Positions 27,999 to 40,323 of a stretch of DNA of 64,000 nucleotides are shown piece after piece (the first letter of the stretch is position 1; each line of letters starts with the position of its first letter). The stretch lies in contig JABANP010000004.1 of assembly GCA_013115135.1 (NCBI GenBank), positions 62,001 through 126,000 of the forward strand. The letters are read 5' to 3'. The position numbers and the translations under genes are program-made. The notes below the pieces were generated by a model that did not search any database, was not told the DNA's origin, and worked only from the letters and a program-made list of their open reading frames with translations. This DNA is from Perkinsus olseni (lineage: Eukaryota; Perkinsozoa; Perkinsida; Perkinsidae).

Positions 27999-28839
27999 GT
28001 TTGGCCTTCTGCCCTTGCGCAGTCGCTTTCTCAGAGGCGGCGTTCTGCTCTCAGCATCTGAAGTAACAACTATATTGTGCTGATAAATGGACGCTGTTTA
28101 TCGCGTTTCCGCTCAGAGTGTTTCATATCTACTATTTTTCCAAATGTCAGATCGTTTCGTCGCCGCAATGCGTAGCCTGCGCACCTGGGCTCTTCCGAGT
28201 TGTTGGGCTGATGCCGCTCTCTTCTTCGCCGTCCGAATTCATACCCGTCGAGGAGGCTGATGATGGCGACAGGGATGGTTGCGAGTTAGCCTGAACGACC
28301 AGAGAGTCCGTCTATTTTGGTAACACGGTACTCACCGAGCTTGGTATTGCTGGTTGTGCAGCATGTGCCCTTCGTTCTGGAGCGTTCGCTGAGCCTACAT
28401 TCCCAAGATGCGCATTGGAAGAAGAAGGCACTTGTTCACCTTCAGGTGATATATTCTCGCTTTGGAGTCCCGTAGCTGGCGGAATCTGCACTCTCGGAAG
28501 GCCTAGGCAGGATACAAATTGCAATGAGAATGAGGGTAGTTCTATCGCAGTCGCTTCCAACTACAAGGTCATGTTGCTTCAGGGTAGACTACGCACTGTT
28601 ACCCGATAGATTGCAGCCACTACCTGCTCTTCTGTTGGTTGCCCTCTGCTGCAGAACTCTCTCGTCCATCCTCATTAATTCGTCGGGTGGCCCAAGCCCT
28701 GAAGATAGTGACAAAAAGAACGTCGGGATCACATGTTGTAGGCTTGCCCTCGCGGTTATCGACTTCTCGGATACTTCCCGCGGCCAGTGGTTGGCTTGAG
28801 CTCATCGGGGACTCTTCGTAGTCTATGCCACTGTCGGCG

Positions 28840-31800
28840 TTATCTGGCACTGCGACCGAGTGTATCTGAATAAATCACGTTGAGGTAATACACTACAAAG
28901 GTATTCGTCACCTGGTCTCTCGGTTCAGGGACATGGTGGCTCGATAGCGCGGAGTGCTGCTCTGTCATGACATACTGCTCGGCCCCCGAGTCTCCTGCGG
29001 CGCTGCAACGTGGCGTCCTCGGTAAACGGCAAACGCTACCTGGTTGGCCTCTACAATGGTCTCCTTGGAGCATGTCCGCTGTGGATGACGAAGCAGCTGG
29101 CCGGCGCTGGATGCCTGAATCGGCTACGAACAGGTCAGTGACTTCAGTCGGTTGAGATCGATTGATATCGTAGTATTTGAATCCGCGAAATTTACTTTGT
29201 GGGATTTCGCTAGGTCGCTGGGACTGGGCCTTGGACATGTCGACTCTTCGTGCCTTTTGCGGGAGCCGTATCGACCTTTCCGCACCGGCTATACTCCTTG
29301 AAATGCTGTCGATTCTATTTTGGTAGTCCCAATCGATCTCCAGCGCCGTTGTCCTCGTGTATCTATGGACAAACAAGATCAGAACTGCTGTTCAATTATT
29401 AGTACGGGATCGTGAGTGGTCAGTAATCAGATGTGCCTTACCGTGGCCTCCCACGCGAGCATGGCGCAAAGCTGGTTAGATCTTCGAGACTGCTACGGCC
29501 ATCTCTCAAGTCCAAATATCCTTGTTCCAGTAGGCGGACTCCTAGACTATGCTCGCAGACCCTCGCATATTTCGTCTTATAACAGGTACAAGCGAACTCC
29601 TCTGTGGCATCGATGATGTGAACATTGCTTGTAACGTCACGGAAATGATCCCAACTCCTCCAATTGGCCGATGGGTGCCCCAGGAATCGACATACGTAGT
29701 GGGCCAATATTCGGTCTAGAGTGGATTGGTCACGGACCTTTTCCATCATCCTCGATGAAGGAATTAGGTAGTAGCGGGAGCGTGCTGTCTCGTGAACATA
29801 AATGACCGTGTCTTCTGATGTGGCCCACTTAGCTGCGGATGTAGCTTCTTTGGTTGTCACCGGCTTGTCGCCACCGGAGTGCAGCCACGTATAATCGCCG
29901 CATGCCTTCATAATTTCTTTCACCAATACGTCGAACGTTGCTCCCTGTTTTATCTTACCTAGTTAGAAATCAGACGAAAGAAAAATGCAAGCCAAAGATG
30001 AGAAAATGGTGATTTCTTTTTCATTTTTTTGTCGTTTTGTAATTTTTGCCAAGTGGTCGAGCTCGCTCAGCAAGGGCCTTGCTGCAAGGCTATCAACGTA
30101 AGATCGCTAGTGGAATCTCTATTGCACGTAGGTGTTCCCGAATGGCATCTCAGGCGCGGATTTTTCGTTGACAATGGTTTTTGCGCTCAACTCACGACTC
30201 GTGAGTCACGAGTCTTGTAGAGTAGTTTCGCAAATTTTACTGAGATGCTGAGACAGGGTGGACCCGTTCACTGTGGGCGTTGCCTTGATCCGGTTTCACA
30301 GCCTACAGCGGATGCTTCGCAATTGGCAATTTAGGAGTGTTTTTTTTGATGTTTTTAATTTTTTAGCTCTGTAAATATAAAATCAAGATAAATTGTAGGA
30401 TTGAGTGATAGATTGCAAGTCAGGAATCGCATATCAGAAATTCAGTGTGGAGAATGGTGAGGATCGAAATTCGCATTTTAGTATTATATTCCGTAGCTTC
30501 AAGCTACTAGCTTATCAGATTATCGCAGATCTACATTACCTGTTTTGCAGGCGTGGTTTATTCCTTCCACAGCACAAGTATGCCGCGGAACGTGCCATGG
30601 TACACCATATGCTCCAATATACCAACCAGCCTTCGATAACACCCAGGTAGGAATGATATACTCCACTAGGCGGGGATGTGTTCTACCCCACCGCTTGACG
30701 AAGCGTTTCACCCCGTCTTCGAACAATCTGTCGCTAGCTGCGCAGTGGAGCGCCTTCAGGTCCCGGAAGAGCTCGGATTTCTTCGCCGCAGCGGCCTCCT
30801 TTGAGCCCTCGGTGGTCGTATTTATGTAGCTTGTCTTCTGGAGGACTTGGCGGTACATGTGCACCCAGCAGTACAATCTGGAATGTTGCGAAGGCATAGG
30901 CGGCCACTGTAAGTTGGGCGCAAGCCCTATCGGGTTCAGCACGCCGTAGACCTGGGTAGAATGATCACTGCGATAGCCATCGATGCTACTACTGCTATTG
31001 CTATCACTGCTACTACTGCTATTGCTATCACTGCTACTACTGCTATTGCTATCACTGCTACTACTGCTATTGCTATCACTGCTACTACTGCTATTGCTAC
31101 CACTGCTATTGCTACCACTGCTACAACTGCTATTGCTACCACTGCTACAACTGCTATTGCTATCACTGCTACTACTGCTATTGCTATCACTGCTACTACT
31201 GCTATTGCTATCACTGCTACTACTGCTATTGCTATCACTGCTACTACTGCTATTGGTATCACTGCTATCAAGCTGCTATTGCTATCACTGCTACTACTGC
31301 TATTGCTATCACTGCTACTACTGCTATTGCTATCACTGCTACTACTGCTATTGCTATCACTGCTACTACTGCTATTGCTATCACTGCTACTACTGCTATT
31401 GCTACCACTGCTATTGCTACCACTGCTACAACTGCTATTGCTACCACTGCTACAACTGCTATTGCTATCACTGCTACTACTGCTATTGCTATCACTGCTA
31501 TCAAGCTGCTATCCTACTTTCATTACTATCTTTGCCATTGCTGCTAGTGCTATTACTACTACTGCTATCACTATCTATGCTATTGCTGCCACTGCTATCA
31601 CTATCTTCGCTGCGACTACTACTACTGCTATTTTTATCGTTGCTATTGGTTTTTGTACTATCCCTGCTAGTATTGTCTATGCTACTGCTGCCATTACTGT
31701 CACTCCTATTGCTATGACTATCATTGCTACTGCTGTGTCTAATAGTCACTGGCTATCACCGCTATTATTACTACTGCTAATAGGACTACTGCTATAATTG

Positions 31801-33774
31801 TCACCATCGTTACTGCTGCTGCTACAACCACTACTACCTCTACTGCTATTGCTACATGTGCTATTTGCTATTGCTACTACTGCTATTGCTACTACTGCTA
31901 TTTTTATTGCTACTACTGCTATTGCTATTGCTACTACTGCTATTGCTACTACTGCTATTGCTACTACTGCTATTTTTATTGCTACTACTGCTATTGCTAC
32001 TACTGCTATTTTTATTGCTACTACTGCTATTGCTATTGCTACTACTGCTATTGCTACTACTGCTATTTTTATTGCTACTACTGCTATTGCTACTACTGCT
32101 ATTTTTATTGCTACTACTGCTATTGCTACTACTGCTATTTTTATTGCTACTACTGCTATTGCTATTGCTACTACTGCTATTGCCACTACTGCTATTGCTA
32201 CTACTGCTATTTTTATTGCTACTACTGCTATTGCTACTACTGCTATTGCTACTACTGCTATTGCTATTGCTACTACTGCTATTGCTATTGCTACTACTGC
32301 TATTGCTATTGCTACTACTGCTATTGCTACTACTGCTATTGCTACTACTGCTATTGCTACTACTGCTATTGCTACTACTGCTATTGCTATTGCTGCTATT
32401 GCTATTGCTACTACTGCTATTGCTACTACTGCTATTGCTACTACTGCTATTGCTACTATTGCTACTACTGCTATTGCTACTATTGCTATTGCTACTACTG
32501 CTATTGCTACTACTGCTATTGCTACTACTGCTATTGCTATTGCTATTGCTACTACTGCTATTGCTACTACTGCTATTGCTATTTGCTATTGCTACTACTG
32601 CTATTTCTACTACTGCTATTGCTATTGCTACTACTGCTATTTCTATTGCTATTGCTACTATTGCTATTGCTACTACTGCTATTGCTAGTGCTATTGCTAT
32701 TGCTACTACTGCTATTGCTGTTACTACTGTCGTGAGTCGCACCCCCCTACCTACCTCCCGGTACGCATTACTAAAAACTTCGGCTCCATCCCCAATCAAT
32801 ACATTTGGCCTGTGATGTACTCCCAATTCTTCGCAGTGCCGACGGAGGGCCGCAAAGAGGGCCGTTACCTCAATTACAGTCTCCTTGCAGGTCAGCGCAA
32901 AGGCTAGTAGGCGAAATTTGCCAGATGCGGCAACGGTACCACATACAAGAGTCTTGAAGCCCAACCAGCTCAGGCCATTAGTGAAGTCTATTGTAATATT
33001 GGGGATGGGGGCGTTGTTAGACAGTAGACCAGTCGTGGAGAATATGAAGTACGTATTAGTACCCATCATATAGTCGAGGCAGTACGCTTCGTCCGGCTGG
33101 GAGGGCGTTGCCAGCCTAGACTCACACCAAGCGCGGATCTCAGCTTTGGTGTTACCGATCCTCTCTTCCTCCGTGTTCGCCGTGCGAGATCGCTTGTTGT
33201 ATATTGCCTTCATTATCTTGCTCCCTTCTTGGTCAGGCGGCAAGTGGCCCAGTTCCCGCAAGGAGCGGAAACTTTGACTCGCATCCAGCCCTTCCCTAGT
33301 ATGGCGCTCAACCAGATCCATTGCCGCATTGCTAAGAATAGGCTCCTGCTGGAACACATAATCCGGTAGGCGCTCGTGCTGGTGTGTATTGTATGGAGAC
33401 TGAGCGAGACGCACTTGAAATGTAGACTTGGACTCCACTATCTGTGCCTTGTAAGCGCAAGGGTGCCAGCCCCTCCGTCGTTGGTAAGTGCATACGAATT
33501 TGTGGTATCGGGCCCCGTCCTTTGTTACGTAGGATCCTTTGCCTGTCACGCCATGACCGCTAACGGAAACCAGTCTCTCCTTCGCACTCTCAAAGCAGTC
33601 GAAGACTTCGCCTCCTGGGACGTATGTGACATCCCGGTGTGGTAGGCGTTGCCCATCATCGTCATGCATATGACGGGATCCTTCATTTTCAGATACACTG
33701 CGGGCAACTGGGTCTTGGTTGCTCATAGGAGAACCGCGGGGTTCCTCATCGAGCCATGATGAGAGCCAGGCCAT
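28840..33774 (-). CDS. MULE-type (Mutator-like) transposase gene with minisatellite intron
   Basis: Exon 1 (33774-32755, ATG start) encodes a FLYWCH/FAR1-like zinc region (C-x-Y ... C ... H-x-H near residues 95-140) and the first half of a MULE catalytic domain, with TIDFTNG and IGDGAEVFSNAYRE. A GTAGGT donor at 32754 and a CCCAG acceptor at 30952 define an 1803-bp intron. Exon 2 (30951-30540) continues YGVLNP...CWVHMYRQV and ends with HTCAVEGINH. A 581-bp AT-rich intron follows (30539-29959). Exon 3 (29958-29442) carries a SWIM zinc finger (C-x-C-x8-C-x-H-SLGV) and an RGRPR hook-like end. Exon 4 starts at 29362. Splice phases agree at each junction. The C-terminus is uncertain: exon 4 may end at 28840 or splice into frames reaching about 28312. 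It could be an active transposase or a domesticated FAR1-like regulator; no terminal inverted repeats found. Confidence 0.75.
30960..32735. repeat. Minisatellite array inside the MULE gene intron
   Basis: Built from CTGCTA/CTACTA/TTGCTA words. From 30960 to 31500 the main unit is 24 bp (ACTGCTACTACTGCTATTGC plus TATC). From 31500 to 31860 it is degenerate. From 31860 to 32735 units of 15 and 21-24 bp (ATTGCTACTACTGCT, with optional ATTTTT or ATTGCT) dominate. The plus strand is almost free of stops in several frames, so long poly-Leu, Ala-Ile-Thr and Ser-Asn frames are artefacts. Confidence 0.9.
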
Positions 33775-34017
33775 GAACTCGGTTGTTGACGGCTCCGCTG
33801 GTAAGGATGGTGACCTGGTACCTGAGACCGTTCATGCGTGCTATCTCTTGCGTGAGCGTCGGCATCTAACCTCCTAGACTGGAGCTGCTGTTCGCTGACG
33901 ATGAACTTCGTGGTGGAGTTGAGTTAGACATGGGAATGAATGATAATCCTGTCGCTATAACTCTTACTACTATTACTTTCGGTGTTATTATTATCAGGGC
34001 TATTTCTGCTACGGCCA
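33775..34017. other. Intergenic lead-in to the 46-bp array
   Basis: Presumed upstream region of the minus-strand MULE gene. No TATA-like or terminal inverted repeat recognised. From about 33960 the sequence becomes pyrimidine/A-rich and grades into the array. Confidence 0.35.
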
Positions 34018-34493
34018 TCGCTACGGCTCCTATTGCGACTATTACTATCGACGACTACCACCACCACTACGGCTCCTATTGCGACTATTACTATCGACGA
34101 CTACCACCACCACTACGGCTCCTATTGTGACTATTACTATCGACGACTACCACCACCACTACGGCTCCTATTGCGACTATTACTATCGACGACTACCACC
34201 ACCACTACGGCTCCTATTGCGACTATTACTATCGACGACTACCACCACCACTACGACTCCTATTGCGACTATTACTATCGACGACTACCACCACCACTAC
34301 GGCTCCTATTGCGACTATTACTATCGACGACTACCACCACCACTACGGCTCCTATTGCGACTATTACTATCGACGACTACCACCACCACTACGGCTCCTA
34401 TTGCGACTATTACTATCGACGACTACCACCACCACTACGGCTCCTATTGCGACTATTACTATCGACGACTACCACCACCACTACGACTCCTAT
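34018..34493. repeat. 46-bp tandem array, left segment (~10 units)
   Basis: Unit contains ACTACCACCACCACTACGGC followed by TCCTATTGCGACTATTACTA and TCGACG, 46 bp in all. 46 is not a multiple of three, so any open frame cycles through all three phases. The array stops at 34493, where a non-LTR retrotransposon begins, and resumes at 40324. Confidence 0.92.
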
Positions 34494-34523
34494 CTCAAGT
34501 TAGTTGGCTTCCCCATTGTAACA

Positions 34524-36167
34524 ATGACCGGGGGGAATCAAACCCCCACCCCCAGGGGCACTCCTGCCTCTGGGTCGTCCATGCTGTCCCCTACTCTTCT
34601 TCCTGACGAGGCGTCACCTTCCGACTCCGGCACCAGGGAGGCTGGCCGTCACAAGAAGAAGAGCAAGGAAAAGAGCAAGGATGCGGTGTCTGGGCTACAC
34701 GAAGGGTGGAGGAGAAGCTTAGGTCTGTAGACCTGGAAGCGGAGGACGCTTTCAAAGACGTAATTGGGATATACACAAGCGCGCTGTACGAGGGCAGATA
34801 CTACAAGACAAGTATCTCGTTCTTAAAGAACGTGGGACTGTACATGGCGCAGCTGTTCGCCTTTAAATCCGAGGAAGTGGCGAACAGGCGGGCTCAGAGA
34901 ATTAAGCTGCTACAGGAGCTTGCGGAGAGCAAAGCGCAGAGGGAGAGAGAGAGAACGCGGTCGGTAGTGTTGCTGAAGAGCATGGACATGCCGATCAGGC
35001 GTGCGGCAGTGGAGGAAGGGAGCTCGGTGTGCGTCGTGGCACCGGCAACAGGCCGGAGAGGGTAGCATCGGGGCATACTGCTGGTATGGTACCCAACCCA
35101 CCGCGCGCTGCATCGGCGGGTCGGCAGAGAGGAACTCGCAGCGAGGAGGTAGTGACGGAAGGCTAGTTCTCGCTGGTGGGGCACCAAGGAGGGCGCCCGG
35201 ACAACCCAGTCAGAGAAGGGCCGAGTCGAGGGCAGTGAATCGCGAAGCGTCGCAGGGAGAGGAAGCTGGATGGACACAAGTGGGTCGAAATAACCGGAGC
35301 AGACAGAGGAAGCGCTCAGGCGCTTCTCAGAGGAGCAACCCTAAACATCTGCTGGTCACCACCCTTTCCAGCAGGCTTCAGGGGGTGCCAGAGGGGAGAA
35401 GGTGGCCGAACCTCAGCAACGAGGATTATGATACCTGCCTAAAGAAGATGCAGGAAGCGGCTCTCATGGAGGAAGGAGCACAGTGGAGGATCCTTGGGAT
35501 GTGGAGAACCTCGTTTGGGCTGGCCATCGAGCTAGGGGATCGCGGGACTCTTCAAGACATTCTTAGGGCCCCACCACCAGGGCTGTCGGTAAAGGAGCTG
35601 GCCCAAAAGTCATGCGAGCTCTCCATCTCGGACATTCCGCTCGCTCTCGCCAATGAGCAAGGCTTGAGGAGGAGATCGTTAGAAGGAATGGGATTCCAGA
35701 GGATGTCCCATGGGAAATCGTGAAAATATGCACGAAGAAAGATGCGCAAGGGGAGCCGAGCAGCGCCACGGCCATCGTCAAAATGGAAGAAGCGGTGGCC
35801 AATAGGTTCCTGGGGAAGGGGAGGTGGGAAGGACGCCCTGTACATCGGGGCCACCAGGGTGAGGGTGAGACCCCATCACTACACCAGGGTGTGCTTCGTC
35901 TGTGCTGGAAGGCACCCAGAGAGTGAGGGTTGTGGGGACAGACCAGAGAGATGCGCTTGGTGTGGCCAGGTTGGGCATCAACAGAGGGACTGCACACTGA
36001 GGAACCTGCCGGCTTCGCAGAGGACCTGTGGGCACTGCGAATGCAAAGGGCATGGCTCCATGGAGTACATGAAATGTGACGCGGCAAGAGCTCTTCGTGA
36101 GGCCGGCGCGCCGGCGAACGAACCTGAGCAACCGGGCAGGGTACCAGGGATCAATGTCCGAGCCTGA
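34524..36167 (+). pseudogene. ORF1 (gag-like, zinc-knuckle) of the non-LTR element, frameshifted
   Basis: From ATG 34524 the coding signal changes frame near 34720, 35060, 35720 and 35830. The N-terminal part is basic (KKKSKEKSKD), then a helical region (34706-35065). The last part has three zinc knuckles: C-x2-C with a later C, the classical C-x2-C-x4-H-x4-C (CAWCGQVGHQQRDC), and C-x2-C-x4-H-x6-C. Such proteins bind element RNA and chaperone nucleic acids. Ends at TGA 36165-36167. Confidence 0.75.
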
Positions 36168-36233
36168 TTCAGGGCAAGGGCAGGCAGGTGGCCCGCAAGG
36201 GAGCCAGGCGAAACAGGAGCTTTTCGAGGGAGG

Positions 36234-39200
36234 ATGATGAGGGTGGGCTGCATAAACATAATGAGGTCGCCAGGAGTCCTGGCAATCGCCGTGGAGGAGT
36301 TCCAGAGAGCCGGCGTGTTAGCGGTGCTTATACAGGAACCGCCGGCCGGGACTCCAGTGCGGTGCGGGGCCTACGACATAGTGAGAGATCTCAACGCCAG
36401 AAGGCCGCGGTCGGCTTTACTGATTGCACAGGGAGTCCCCTACAAGGTTGACACAGCAGCGGAGGACTACGTCACAGTGGAGGTTAGACCACCGGGTTGG
36501 GGACGATGGATTAAGCTCACATCCCTTTACTTGGGAAGGGACAAGGCACTCGAACAGGTACTGGGCAGAGTGAAAGGCGGAGCCCCTGGTCACTAGTGGG
36601 AGGGGATCTTAACGCTCAGTCCTGCAGCTGGTGCTCCAGGGCGCCGAGCAGACAGCACCAGAACCAGTACGACAGAGAGTCCTGGAGAAGGGGCGCCGAG
36701 ATAGACAGGTGGGCTGACTCGGAGAACCTGAGATGTGTGAACGTCAACGTGGGTCGGGACACCTTCCGCAATACTAGATGGGGCTCCGCCATAGATGGCA
36801 TCTTCTTGGGGGAAGGCCTCGCGGAATGCTGCGCAAAAGGGGCGGATGTCATGGACCTGGCCGTTCCCAGCGACCATGAAGCCCTTGGGCTCAGTCTCGC
36901 GCCACCAGGGGACGAAAGGGGGAGACGGGCAGGAGGCGGGCACGGTGAAAGGAAGGCGAAACCCGAAGAGAACGAACTGGGAGAAGTTCATAGAGCACAT
37001 AGACAAGTGCATCTCGGGAACGGAGATAAGGGACGCGGAGGAGTTGGAAAGAAGGGCAGGACAGCTACAGAGGCGTCTAAAGGACGCGGTGCGCTTATCC
37101 ACTCGAAGAAAGACGGCTGGGCGCCCGGGTTCCAAGAACTGGTGGAATGAAGACCTGGAAAAGCTGAGGCGGACATATCCAGAGGGGAGAGAGGCAAGGC
37201 ACGCAAGAACCCCGGGGTGCCAGCCTTGGCAGAGAGCCGAAGTAGAAGCAAGAAGGGCCCTGCTCAAGGGAATTAAGCAACGCAAACGGGATGCAGCAAG
37301 GAAGGCCATAGAGGCCATGGATGAGGGAGCGGTAAAAAGGTGGGCGAAGCCTAGGGCGCTACAGGAATGGTTCGATGCCGAGCAGGCCATGGACTACTTC
37401 GTGGGTCCAGCAACAGCGGGTGTTGACAGAAGGGAAGGATCTGCGAATCACCACGGGGAGGAGGCGAACCATGGACCAACCTTCGAGATGGAGATGGAGA
37501 CTTTCCGCCGCCTACTGGCTGCCACGCCAAGAGGGCGGGCCCCGGGAGATGATGAATGTGCATACGAACATGTTCGATACGCTGCGGAGAACTCCAGCAA
37601 TTTTCGTGGGGAAATCTGGGAGGTGATGAAGGCATCCGTGCAACTAGGGGTCTTTCCCCGAGCCTTCAAACCTGTACGACTCGTGTTGATACCCAAACCC
37701 TCCAAAGGGAGTGGACCCGGGGAACGGCCAAGCAGAGAGCCCGTGGAAGAGATGGCGTCCGATATCGCTGCTCAGGGTTTTGGGCAAGGTTCTGGAGAAG
37801 GTGATACTGTGGCACTGGCGCACTCAGGAGGTGCCGGACGGGGTGCACGGATACGTGCCAGGCCGTTCGACGGTCACCGGAATCAAAGCGATGAGGGACT
37901 GGATAGAGGAAGGGCCGAAGCGATGCCGCCAAGGCTTTACAGGCATGCTATTGGAAGACGTCACGGGAGCTTTCGACCACTGCCGCTGGCAGAATGTTGA
38001 AGCAGCGGTGGCCACGCGCGTTGGGGCTCAATGGACTCAGTTGGTTACATCCTTCCTACAGGGAAGGGTTGTCACCCTGGCGAACAGCAGCGGAGAGCAC
38101 GCCACTCGCCTGAGGACGAAAGGGGTGAGCCAGGGGTCGGGGCTATCGCCAAGATTGTTCGTGCTGGATTCGTGTGGGATGGTAGACGAGATCAAGAAGG
38201 CCCATCAGGAAGACGAGAATAACCCAGATGCTCCGAAGTACGACATCAACGTCATCATGTATGCAGACGACTTGTGCGTCGGGGTCAAAAGCAGCAGCAT
38301 CGAGGGACTGGTGTATGGCATTACGAGGGGCAAGGCAGGCTGCGAAGGCATGGGCGGAAAGAGAAGGTTTCAGCCTGGCGGAGGCCAAGGAAGAGCTCTG
38401 GGTGGGCGGAGGGGACCTCACGAGAGCCCTTATCGGCGATCGATTGCCCGAACTGCGAGGCAAGATTAAGGAGGAGGTTAAATGGCTAGGGCTGACCATG
38501 AGGAGCTCGCCGAAAGGGGGATCTGTTTCAGGAGACAGGCCGAAAGGTCACTAGAGGAAGCTGGTAAGGCGCTGAAGAGGTACACACCGCTCTGTCGGCG
38601 GCAGTTCGGCTTGTCCGAGGCTGTGCTGGAGGGGCTCTGGCACAGGGTGATTATCCCGAAAGCCTGCTATGGAGCAGAACTATGGGGGCATCAGGCACGG
38701 TACGCCTGGTACACGAAGAAGGCAGAAAGCCTCAGGCATGCAGCGGGCAGACTGATGTGGCGGGCGCTCGGTTCAACGCCGGGAATACTGATGGCACGGG
38801 TGATGGAGTGGAAGAGGGTGGATCACGCGGTGGTGGAGAGACTCGCAAAGGCGACCCTGTACAAAAGGCGGTGGCGACTGGAAGACAAGGATGCTAAATG
38901 GCTCTCGCAGTATGCGGGCGACGTGCTCAGGAACCAACAGCCGGACAGGGGAGCAGGTGGCACCAGAGGGCAGGGTTCTTGAGATAGACGGAGGAGGCAG
39001 CCCGATGCCAGAGGAGGGATGCGTGCAGTACTACACGGACGGGAGCCGTAAGGAGTGCACCAAGGGCCGGCCAAGGGGCGGACGCATTGCGACATGCGCC
39101 CGAGTAGGATGCGGGGTGGCAGAGATTGGACCGCAGGGAGAGTTGGCGTGGGCAGGTTCCCATAGACTGCCGGACTGGTGTACCGTCCATCAAAGCGAGT

Positions 39201-40017
39201 TGAAGGGGATTGAAAGAGCCTGCATCAGGGCGGAGACAACGCTGCCAAAGGTGAGGGAAGGAAAGATAAGGAAGGTGGATATCTGTGTGGACAACATATC
39301 GGCCCTACGTGCAGCGGGCGGGCACATACAGCTGTTGGGGAGGACAGGGGGCCAGCGCGCGAGCGGCAGTCATACGGTTGACGGAGAAACTCGAGGAGGC
39401 TGGTGGGGAGCTCAGACTCAAGTGGGTTAAATCCCACGTTGGGCATCGGCACAATGCCGTTGCCGACCTGCTGGCAGCGGACGGAGCGCACAGAGGAAGA
39501 CTGCTGACAGTACCAGTCCCGTGGGTGCACACAAGGGAGCAGATACAAAGGAGGTACGCGTCGAGAGGAGACAAGGACTGGGCAAGGAAGAGTAGTGGTC
39601 TGAGGGGCTAGCTGGGCGGGCGTCAACCTTGGACCGAGGCAGCGGAGGGTGATTAAGGCAGCGCATCTCTCGCCGATTGACAGGCGGAGACTCATGGAGG
39701 TTATCAGCGGCCATTCGGTCACCAGAAGGCACTGGTGCAAGATAGATCGGAATTTGGGTCCTGAGTGCCGGTTCTGTGGGGCGGAGATAGAGGATGAGAG
39801 GCACATCATCTTCGAATGCAGGCGCTTCGCGTTGGAGAGAATCAGGCTGAAGCGCAGGCTCGGCTGGAGAAGCCTGCCATATCACATAGGGAACTTCCTA
39901 TATTCACCCTCGAGGCTGCGGGTGCTGATGGGCTTCTTGAGGAGGGTCTGGCCGGCCTTGGAGGGGCAAGATGCGGCTGCAACTCCAGCAGCAGCCAGGG
40001 GAGACTCCATGCATTGA
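36234..40017 (+). pseudogene. ORF2 (endonuclease, reverse transcriptase, RNase H) of the non-LTR element, frameshifted
   Basis: Coding pieces in order: APE-type endonuclease from 36234 (IQEPP motif), continuing in another frame at 36596 with GGDLNAQ and, near 36870, SDHEALG; a linker with WWNEDL; reverse transcriptase with WRPISLL, GAFD, GVSQGSGLSP and YADD (38260-38271); RNase H with YTDGSR near 39030, HQSELKGIE and a C-terminal HVGHRHN-AVAD segment; finally a C-x2-C-x8-H-x4-C zinc motif (39767-39822). Frame changes occur near 36596, 36800, 37720, 38300, 38500, 38960 and 39360. The residue before GAFD that is normally the first catalytic Asp block reads LEDVTGAFD, so that motif is largely kept. 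Ends at TGA 40015-40017. Confidence 0.8.
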
Positions 40018-40025
40018 TGGTGTTT

Positions 40026-40107
40026 AAAAAAAAAAAAAAAAGAAAAAAAAAGAAAAGAAAAAAAAAGAAAAAAAAAAAAAAGAAAAGAAAAAAAAGAAAA
40101 AAAAATC
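40026..40107 (+). repeat. A-rich tract with G interruptions
   Basis: About 80 bases of A with isolated G, directly after ORF2 of the non-LTR element. It is not the element's end, since about 200 bp and a CAA tail follow. Confidence 0.8.
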
Positions 40108-40323
40108 CTGTATCATTTTGCATTATTTGCCTGTACAATTCTTCTATTTCTTGTACCGTTTTTCCCTCTCTACATTTAATTAACTACCTCGGTACAGCCC
40201 CAGCCGGAAGGGGGCTCACCAGGGGGACGAGCCATCTACAGGCCCTGACGCCTGTGTGCCGCCAAGGCCGTATACTGCGCTCAGCGCGGTCGGCATAAGG
40301 GCACCCAACAACAACAACAACAA

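Larger units (their letters stand above)
34494..40323 (+). mobile_element. Non-LTR retrotransposon with RNase H, decayed, ~5.8 kb
   Basis: Inserted in the 46-bp array: the sequence ACGACTCCTAT precedes it (34483-34493) and follows it (40323-40333), a ~9-11-bp target duplication. It carries ORF1 with zinc knuckles and ORF2 with endonuclease, reverse transcriptase, RNase H and a C-terminal zinc motif, then an A-rich tract (40026-40107), about 200 bp more, and a (CAA)n tail (about 40304-40324). This layout resembles I/R1/Ingi-type elements. Multiple frameshifts in both ORFs mark it as inactive. Confidence 0.88.

Noticed and set aside
30960..32735. Very long poly-Leu, Ala-Ile-Thr and Ser-Asn frames across the CTACTACTG array
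   Set aside because: Tandem repeats lacking stop words give long frames in several phases on both strands; the region is best explained as an intron of the minus-strand transposase gene.
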